From positions 2,179,444 to 2,243,443 of the forward strand of contig NC_020812.1 in NCBI RefSeq assembly GCF_000348745.1: 64,000 bases of DNA. Reading direction: 5' to 3'. Origin of the DNA: Micavibrio aeruginosavorus EPB (GTDB lineage: Bacteria; Pseudomonadota; Alphaproteobacteria; Micavibrionales; Micavibrionaceae). The notes under the pieces are model-generated. The model made no database searches. It saw nothing but the letters and a program-made list of their open reading frames with translations, and had not been told where the DNA came from. Below, in pieces: positions 58,139 through 64,000 of the stretch; position 1 is the stretch's first letter, and each line of letters begins with the position of its first letter. The position numbers were made by a program, and so were the translations under genes.

Positions 58139-59494
58139 ATGAGCACATTAACCCCCATCACATCACCGGACGGACACCGTTTGCTGGCCACGCCGGAAAC
58201 ACTGGCGGCCTTGGGGGATCTTGCGGCGCATTTACCCGACGTCGCTGGCGCAGACATTCTGATCCTGACCCAGAATGACGTGCGGATACCGGCGGAACAC
58301 CAGACCCTGTCCGATCATTTTTCCAATCACCTGATGTATACCCGGGGCATACACGCTTTTTTTCAAAGTGAAGGCATAACCGCCCCCAAAAATCCCGATG
58401 GACAGGAAAATGGCGATTACTATCTCGCCCTCGGCAATGGCCTGGCCCAAAACAGCAATTACAGCGCCGCCCTTTTTGCAGTCGAGCAAAACGGCAAGCC
58501 TTTATACGTTATCACAGCCCCGCAATTGCCCGTGCCCACCGACGTTTTTTATCAGATCGGTGAAAGTGATAATAATTTCGTCGGCCCCCGCACCATGGAC
58601 CAAAAAAGCGCAACCGCCTTTGTCATGGCGCATGAAGCCGGACATATTTACCACACCGTCAACACCCCCGGCGGGGACGAGCTGGAACGCGAAACCTATG
58701 CCGACCTGCATGGCATTTATGGCTATAATTTAATGATTGAACGCGGGATTGATTTAAATCCCGAGGGGCCCGATTTGGCCAAAGCATTACGCGATGTTGG
58801 CGGATTGAATACACACGCCCATTCAAAGGTTCTGAATATCACCCCCACGGCCGATTTGCACGGGCACGATACCGGCCTGATCGTCGCGCATCGCGGGCTG
58901 GCCACGGGCGGGTATGCGCATCACACGGAAACAATCGACCAGTTTTTCCGTGAAACCAACGCGTTGATCGGGGCCAGCTATAAAGACATTTACGCCACGA
59001 TACTGAACGATCCGACCATGACCACACAGGATCGCCAGGCCTATACCGCCGACCAGTCCCTGTTGGTATCCACCCACCATCCTTATGATCCAGACATTAA
59101 AAATGCGGTCAGCCTGTTGCATCAGGAACGGCACGCCCCGCAAAATCCTGACCGCGCCCTGCTGACCGAGAATACGAATGTGGGGTTGGGAAAGGACATC
59201 GGATTAAATTACCCGGAAATTCAATATGCCTTCGCCCGCGCGATGTATGATGCGGGCCTGTATGATGATAACAGCCTTAGCAAATCATACGCCGAGCGTT
59301 ATATGGCCGGATTTGAACGGCTTAACCCCGATCTGGTCGAACCCGGACGGGATCTGGCGGCCGGGCTCAGCCCGGCGATGGCCGAAACATGGGCCGCACA
59401 ACCACCCAGCCAGCCCCCGCATCCGCCGCACGACATGGAAAAGCCTTCGGCTGCTGTCCCAGCCTCCGCCCCCATCATCGGTGTGGGCTTCTAA
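58139..59494 (+). CDS. Putative HExxH metalloprotease-like protein 3
   Basis: 451 residues. The zinc site is FVMAHEAGHIYH (H165, E166, H169) with DELERETYADLHG (E185) as third ligand, spaced 20 residues. It is long, with a C-terminal Pro-rich tail (PSQPPHPPHDMEKPSAAVPA). It is coded directly downstream of protein 2, with a weak AAAGG site. No signal peptide. It ends 92 nt before pheT. A peptidase role is inferred from the metal motif; the family is not known to me. Confidence 0.75.
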   Translation: MSTLTPITSPDGHRLLATPETLAALGDLAAHLPDVAGADILILTQNDVRIPAEHQTLSDHFSNHLMYTRGIHAFFQSEGITAPKNPDGQENGDYYLALGNGLAQNSNYSAALFAVEQNGKPLYVITAPQLPVPTDVFYQIGESDNNFVGPRTMDQKSATAFVMAHEAGHIYHTVNTPGGDELERETYADLHGIYGYNLMIERGIDLNPEGPDLAKALRDVGGLNTHAHSKVLNITPTADLHGHDTGLIVAHRGLATGGYAHHTETIDQFFRETNALIGASYKDIYATILNDPTMTTQDRQAYTADQSLLVSTHHPYDPDIKNAVSLLHQERHAPQNPDRALLTENTNVGLGKDIGLNYPEIQYAFARAMYDAGLYDDNSLSKSYAERYMAGFERLNPDLVEPGRDLAAGLSPAMAETWAAQPPSQPPHPPHDMEKPSAAVPASAPIIGVGF

Positions 59495-59585
59495 ATCCCC
59501 TGTTTTGAAGCACTTTGCCCTTTCCCCCCGGCGTCATTTTTTCTATAAACAAGGGGTCAAAAATGACCGCGCGCTGGAGATTTTT

Positions 59586-62003
59586 ATGAAACTGACCCTC
59601 GACTGGCTGAAACAGCATCTGGACACGTCCGCTTCGCTGGATGAGATCACGACCGCCCTGACCGCCGTCGGTCTGGAAGTGGACGGGGTTGAGGACCGCG
59701 CCGCCGCCTTCGCACCCTTCTTCGTCGCCAAGGTTGAAAGCGCCACGCGCCACCCGGACGCCGACCGTTTGCAGGTGTTGATGGTCGATACGGGATCGGA
59801 AAAATTACAGGTCGTCTGTGGCGCCCCCAACGCGCGCGCCGGGATGAAGGGCGTGTTCGCCCCCGCCGGGTCGTATGTTCCCGGCACGGGCATCACCCTG
59901 AAAAAGGGCGTGATCCGTGGGCAGGAATCCAACGGCATGATGGTGTCGGAACGGGAAATGGGCCTGTCCGACGCGCATGAAGGCATTATTGAGGTGGCCG
60001 ACGATGTCGCCATCGGCACGAAATTCGCCGATCTGTATCGTTTGAACGATCCGGTCATTGAAATTGGCCTGACCCCAAACCGCGCCGATTGCGCGGGCAT
60101 TCGCGGCATCGCCCGCGATCTGGCCGCCGCCGGGTTGGGGACACTGAAACCCATCAATGAAACCCCGGTTGCGGGCACGTTTAAAAACCCGATTGGCGTG
60201 ACACTGGATTTCAGCGCCGATTCCAAACATCACTGCCCGCTGTTTCTGGGCCGCTATATCCGCGGCGTGAAAAACGGCCCGTCACCGCAATGGTTGCAGG
60301 ACCGGCTGAAGGCCGTGGGCCTGCGCCCGATTTCGGCGCTGGTCGACATCACCAACCTGATGACATTGGACATGAACCGTCCGCTGCACGTCTTCGATGC
60401 GGATAAATTAAAGGGCGGCATTGTTGTTCGGTCCGCCAAATCCGGTGAAACGCTGGACGCGCTGAACGACAAATCCTATACGCTGGATGAGGGCATGGTC
60501 GTTGTCTGTGACGAATCCGGCGTTCTGGGGTTAGGTGGCGTCATTGGTGGTACATCCACGGGCGTGGCCGATGACACGGTCAATGTCTATGTCGAAGCCG
60601 CCTATTTCGACCCGAACCGCACCGCCCGCACGGGCCGCGCATTGCAGATCAATTCCGATGCGCGTTACCGCTTTGAACGCGGCATCGACCCGGAATTCAC
60701 GCTTGCGGGCATGGAGATTGCCACGCGATTGATTCAAGACATCTGCGGCGGCGAAGCCAGCGATGTTATCACCGCCGGATCGGTGCCGGACTGGAAACGC
60801 ACCATTGCCTATGACCCGGCCTTGACCCAAAAACTGACCGGCGTGGATATTCCCGTTGACCAGCAGGTTAAAACGCTGACCGCTCTGGGCTTTGCCGTCT
60901 CCGGCACAGCACCGTCTTTGTCAATCATCCCGCCCGCATGGCGCGGCGATATTGAGGGGCGCGCGGATATTGTCGAGGAAGTCTTGCGCATTTACGGGCT
61001 GGATAACATGCCCGCCATATCGTTGACCAAAACCACGACCGTGACGCACAGCGCCGACACACCGAACGTGACCCGCATGCGCAAAAGCCGCACAGCATTG
61101 GCCGCCCGCGGCATGGACGAGGCCGTCACGTGGTCCTTCATGGACCGGGCCGTTGCCGACGCCTTTGGCGTGAATGACAACGGGCAAGCCGCCGCGCTGA
61201 CGCTGGCCAACCCGATTTCCAGCGAGCTGGACACAATGCGCCCCAGCATCCTGCCCAATTTGATCCAGGCCGCATCACGCAACCGCGCCCGCGGCTTTGC
61301 CGATTGCGCCCTGTTCGAAGTCGGCCCGATTTTCCGCAGCGCCAAGGTTGAGGGCCAAGCCATCGTCGCCACCGGCCTGCGCGCCGGCAACGCTGCACCC
61401 CGCCATTGGTCCGGCCCGCACGCCAGCCGCGCCATAGACGCATTCGATGCCAAGGCCGATGCCTGCGCCGTTCTGGATGCGTGCGGGTTTGTTTCATCCA
61501 ACGCGCAAATCACACGCGATGCACCGGGCTATTACCACCCGGGCCGCAGTGGCACGCTGCGTTTGGGCAAGGTTGTTCTGGCCCATTTCGGTGAAATTCA
61601 CCCGGCGGTTTTGGACCAGCTGGATGCGAAGGGCCCGATGGTCGGGTTTGAAGTGTTTTTGGATGCGATCCCGCAGCCGAAAAACAAAAGCGCAGCCAAG
61701 CCGTTGCTGACCCTGTCGCAATTCCAGCCGCTTAGCCGCGATTTCGCCTTCATCGTCACCGCGAATACGGATTCCGATGTGATTATCCGCGCGGCCAAAT
61801 CCGCCGATAAAAACCTGATCTCCGACATTCAGGTGTTTGACGTGTATCAGGGCAAGGGCGTTGAGGACGGCCACAAATCCGTCGCCATCGCCGTGACCCT
61901 GCAACCCACGGACAAAACCCTGACCGATGCGGATATTGAGGACATCAGCGCCAAGATTATCAAAGGCGTGACCGAGAAAACCGGCGGCAAATTGCGGGCG
62001 TAA
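59586..62003 (+). CDS. pheT: Phenylalanyl-tRNA synthetase beta subunit
   Basis: 805 residues, normal length. The start MKLTLDWLKQHLDTSASLDE with GGAG upstream was chosen over a long frame extension. The tRNA-binding EMAP-like domain (about 40-150), B3/B4 editing domain (about 215-390: DITNLMTLDMNRPLHVFDAD), B5 (400-470) and the catalytic-like core (NPISSELDTMRPSILPNLIQ) are in order, with the C-terminal anticodon-binding ferredoxin domain (PLSRDFAFIVTANTDSDVII). It pairs with PheS. Confidence 0.98.
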   Translation: MKLTLDWLKQHLDTSASLDEITTALTAVGLEVDGVEDRAAAFAPFFVAKVESATRHPDADRLQVLMVDTGSEKLQVVCGAPNARAGMKGVFAPAGSYVPGTGITLKKGVIRGQESNGMMVSEREMGLSDAHEGIIEVADDVAIGTKFADLYRLNDPVIEIGLTPNRADCAGIRGIARDLAAAGLGTLKPINETPVAGTFKNPIGVTLDFSADSKHHCPLFLGRYIRGVKNGPSPQWLQDRLKAVGLRPISALVDITNLMTLDMNRPLHVFDADKLKGGIVVRSAKSGETLDALNDKSYTLDEGMVVVCDESGVLGLGGVIGGTSTGVADDTVNVYVEAAYFDPNRTARTGRALQINSDARYRFERGIDPEFTLAGMEIATRLIQDICGGEASDVITAGSVPDWKRTIAYDPALTQKLTGVDIPVDQQVKTLTALGFAVSGTAPSLSIIPPAWRGDIEGRADIVEEVLRIYGLDNMPAISLTKTTTVTHSADTPNVTRMRKSRTALAARGMDEAVTWSFMDRAVADAFGVNDNGQAAALTLANPISSELDTMRPSILPNLIQAASRNRARGFADCALFEVGPIFRSAKVEGQAIVATGLRAGNAAPRHWSGPHASRAIDAFDAKADACAVLDACGFVSSNAQITRDAPGYYHPGRSGTLRLGKVVLAHFGEIHPAVLDQLDAKGPMVGFEVFLDAIPQPKNKSAAKPLLTLSQFQPLSRDFAFIVTANTDSDVIIRAAKSADKNLISDIQVFDVYQGKGVEDGHKSVAIAVTLQPTDKTLTDADIEDISAKIIKGVTEKTGGKLRA

Positions 62004-62016
62004 CCCCGCCACCTTA

Positions 62017-62090
62017 TTGTCATCCCGAACGAATGTGAGGGATCTCCTCTTGATGAAGGTGAAATCCCTCACATTCGTTCGGGATGACAA
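62017..62090. repeat. Perfect 27-bp hairpin repeat element
   Basis: Arms TTGTCATCCCGAACGAATGT (continuing GAGGGAT, 62017-62043) and its exact reverse complement at 62064-62090, with a 20-nt spacer. It shares the GGGATGAC end with two other elements in this window. It lies right after pheT and may also stop transcription. Confidence 0.7.
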
Positions 62091-62109
62091 GGTTGCACGC
62101 AGGAAATGA

Positions 62110-63267
62110 ATGCAGTGTACCTCAGAATGCTCTAAACTGATTCGAACACACGATAAAACCCGATCAGGCACACGCGTGGGCATTTATTTCTGTATCAACG
62201 ATCTGATTGACGCTTTGACCGATGCGCCGGATGGAACCGATCCAGCGCAAATATTGGTCACGGTCGCGACCAAAACGCCCGATTGCGACGGGCACAGTGA
62301 TGATGCAATGACATTGTCATCCCAGCCCAACATCCTGAACATGAATGAACCGGCGGGCGTATACAAACTGGCCACATTGCTGGATGAAGTGCCGCTGTAT
62401 CACATCAACATGGAATTGTTGCTGGACAAGGCCCTGACCGTGCGGCACCACAACCATCTGGTGGACACTGCCTTGCTGACCGCCTTTGGCGGACAGGCTT
62501 TGCCCAACACGCTCCAACGCACCGACGGACCGAATGACGCCACCATCGTGATTGAGGGCAGTTTGCGTCACCCCATGATCGGCCATGTTGATCGTGTGAC
62601 GCTGGCCAAAATTTACATGAATTTTTATCGTGCATTGACCCACGGGCATGAGGATTTCGATTTCGAAACCCATATTCTGGGCCGCCATCCCGAACCGTTC
62701 CGCACGCAATTCGACGGATATATCATCGGCACGCGAGGCGCCATGCGGGCCGATATCCTGCTGGGCTTTGGCATTCGCGCCGATTACGACCCCCGCCGCC
62801 CGCTGGAAAAATATGTCGAAGACGGCAAAAAACGCGCCAAGGCCATGCAGTTGAGCGACCCGCGCGAAATGTGCTGGGCGTGGATGGAGGCCGACGCGTT
62901 CCAGACCCGCCGCTGCCACGATCTGGACCGGCTCTTAAGCCGCCTGCCTGCGCTCGGGAAAGCGGGAGGAAAAATAGCCAAAGCCCCCGCCTGGGTCCGC
63001 ACCGACGTGTTTCATTGTCTGGAACGCGAAGCGATGAAGCAGGTCTTTGCCGCGCAAATGGTCGCCATCGACCCCGATTTACGCATTCTGGGCCCCAACG
63101 CCCCGCATACGCACGCCGCCATGAACCACAACGCCAAAGGTGGACTGGATGATGCGCTCCAGATTCTATTGGGCGATACCCTGATCCCCGACGCCAAAAA
63201 ATCCGAAACCGCCCGCCGCTTCCACGAAGGCGGCCATATCCGCCAACGGGAAACGGCGGCGCTGTAA
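62110..63267 (+). CDS. Uncharacterised protein (385 aa) near pheT
   Basis: No family recognised. The start at 62110 has AGGA 5 nt before; GTG at 62176 is an alternative. The sequence is soluble, rich in His, Asp and Arg (TLTHGHEDFDFETHILGRHP, then FDGYIIGTRGAMRADILLGF). A C-terminal HEGGH occurs only 12 residues from the end and lacks a downstream third ligand, so it is probably not a catalytic site. Similar composition to the three nearby HExxH proteins suggests a related local set. Ends at a bidirectional terminator. Confidence 0.65.
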   Translation: MQCTSECSKLIRTHDKTRSGTRVGIYFCINDLIDALTDAPDGTDPAQILVTVATKTPDCDGHSDDAMTLSSQPNILNMNEPAGVYKLATLLDEVPLYHINMELLLDKALTVRHHNHLVDTALLTAFGGQALPNTLQRTDGPNDATIVIEGSLRHPMIGHVDRVTLAKIYMNFYRALTHGHEDFDFETHILGRHPEPFRTQFDGYIIGTRGAMRADILLGFGIRADYDPRRPLEKYVEDGKKRAKAMQLSDPREMCWAWMEADAFQTRRCHDLDRLLSRLPALGKAGGKIAKAPAWVRTDVFHCLEREAMKQVFAAQMVAIDPDLRILGPNAPHTHAAMNHNAKGGLDDALQILLGDTLIPDAKKSETARRFHEGGHIRQRETAAL

Positions 63268-63270
63268 AAA

Positions 63271-63303
63271 CAAAAACCCCCGGATCATCTCCGGGGGTTT
63301 TTG
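63271..63303. terminator. Bidirectional terminator
   Basis: CAAAAACCCCCGGA, loop TCATC, TCCGGGGGTTTTTG: 14-bp stem with T-runs on both strands, between the 385-aa gene and the convergent acyl-CoA synthetase gene. Confidence 0.95.
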
Positions 63304-63316
63304 TTTTATTTTATCC

Positions 63317-64000
63317 TTACGCCGCTTCGCGTTTGGCCTTTTCCTCGGCCAGAATATCTTTCCGCGACAATTTGCCGATCATGGTTTTCGGCAGCGGGGT
63401 TTCGCGGATTTCCATGTGGCGGGGCATTTCGATTTTTGAAATCTTGTCCGCCAGGAAGGCCAGCATGTCTTTTTCGGTCAGCGTGACGCCGACCTTTGGC
63501 TTGATCCAGGCCTTGACCGCTTCGCCGCGTTCATCATCCGGGACACCGGCGACGATGCATTCTTCAACGCCCGTATGCAGGTAGATCGCTTCCTCAACAT
63601 TGCGGGGATAGACGTTGTAACCGTTGGTGATGATCAGATCCTTGATCCGGTCGACGATGTACACGTACCCTTCCTGATCCATCGTGGCGACGTCGCCCGT
63701 ATGCAGGCGGCCCCCCTTCAGGACCAGATCGGTTTCTTCCGGTTTGTTCCAGTAGCCTTTCATCACCTGCGGGCCGCGCACGCACAATTCGCCGCGTTCG
63801 CCCTGTTTCACCAGCGACACGCCGTCTTCGGTGCTGACGATTTCAACGATGGTGCCCGGCACCGGCATGCCGATCGACCCGGCCTTGTTCGCGCCGACGA
63901 TCGGGTTGACGCACACGACCGGGGCGGATTCCGTCAGGCCGTACCCTTCGACCACAACGCAGCCAGTGTTGCGCTCGAAGGATTTTTTGACCTCGACCGG
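63317..64000 (-). CDS. fadD: Long-chain acyl-CoA synthetase, 3' part
   Basis: The C-terminal 227 codons of an AMP-forming ligase; the 5' part is outside the window (open frame to 64000). Seen: VEGYGLTESAPVVCVNP (motif with the TES core), RLHTGDVATMDQEGYVYIVD, DRIKDLIITNGYNVYPRNVE and the catalytic lysine in PLPKTMIGKLSRKDI. The enzyme activates long-chain fatty acids as acyl-CoA for import and beta-oxidation. Confidence 0.93.
   Translation of the reverse strand, partial: PVEVKKSFERNTGCVVVEGYGLTESAPVVCVNPIVGANKAGSIGMPVPGTIVEIVSTEDGVSLVKQGERGELCVRGPQVMKGYWNKPEETDLVLKGGRLHTGDVATMDQEGYVYIVDRIKDLIITNGYNVYPRNVEEAIYLHTGVEECIVAGVPDDERGEAVKAWIKPKVGVTLTEKDMLAFLADKISKIEMPRHMEIRETPLPKTMIGKLSRKDILAEEKAKREAA

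Noticed and set aside
63230-63267. HEGGH near the C-terminus of the 385-aa protein as a zinc site
   Set aside because: Only 12 residues follow and no third ligand is present; likely coincidental.

Overview
The window looks like a chromosome segment of an alphaproteobacterium. The base composition is moderate to high GC, the housekeeping genes (polA, pheS, pheT, rpmI, rplT) are of ordinary bacterial type, and the prophage carries families that are common in alphaproteobacterial phages (DUF6441, DUF6127, DUF6362, DUF3489, DUF2924 next to a serine recombinase). A closer placement is not possible from sequence alone. A Micavibrio-like or Rhodospirillales-like host is only a guess.

Layout. (1) 1-1716: an RND efflux pump operon on the minus strand (adaptor, then an AcrB-like permease cut by the window edge). 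(2) About 1.8-34.3 kb: a nearly complete lambda-type siphophage prophage, almost all on the minus strand. Read from right to left it runs: sigma-like factor, small protein, primase/helicase, iteron array, early small genes, a ParB-methyltransferase fusion, terminase small and large subunits, gpW, portal, S49 protease with a nested scaffold, decoration protein D, capsid E, FI-like, FII-like, Z-like, U-like, tail tube V, G/GT tail chaperones with a -1 frameshift, tape measure, M-like, a fibre cassette containing an RCC1 propeller protein, L-like, NlpC/P60 K-like, J, then lysis genes (lysozyme-like endolysin, Rz/Rz1), a structured-RNA-like region and two tiny genes ending at a terminator. Cargo genes break this order: two HEPN-like proteins, a Glyoxalase_8-like protein and DUF3489. 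(3) About 34.3-39.9 kb: an accessory block with an HxlR regulator, a MipA/OmpV porin, a DUF2975 plus XRE pair, and a four-gene recombinase locus (small ORF, DUF2924, large serine recombinase, ParB-like HTH protein). It ends beside a tRNA-Tyr gene. (4) 40-64 kb: higher-GC host DNA with RlmB-like methyltransferase, GST, MFS transporter, TraB/GumN protein, polA, a voltage-gated-type ion channel, DUF1223, a small exported protein, xanthine phosphoribosyltransferase, a hydrolase-like protein, rpmI-rplT, pheS and pheT, and the 3' part of an acyl-CoA synthetase.

Points that stand out: the G/GT frameshift giving a cysteine-rich T domain; an RCC1-repeat fibre placed between the M and L genes rather than after J; terminator-like hairpins with U-runs inside phage coding regions, the strongest in the first codons of the sigma-like gene; an iteron/palindrome array beside the primase that could be the replication origin; a roughly 140-nt foldable element at 2438-2577; two HEPN-like cargo genes, each followed by a terminator; and in the host part three HExxH...ExxAD putative metalloproteases near pheS-pheT, two of them separating the two synthetase genes. 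No convincing attL/attR pair and no recognisable CI-type repressor were found.
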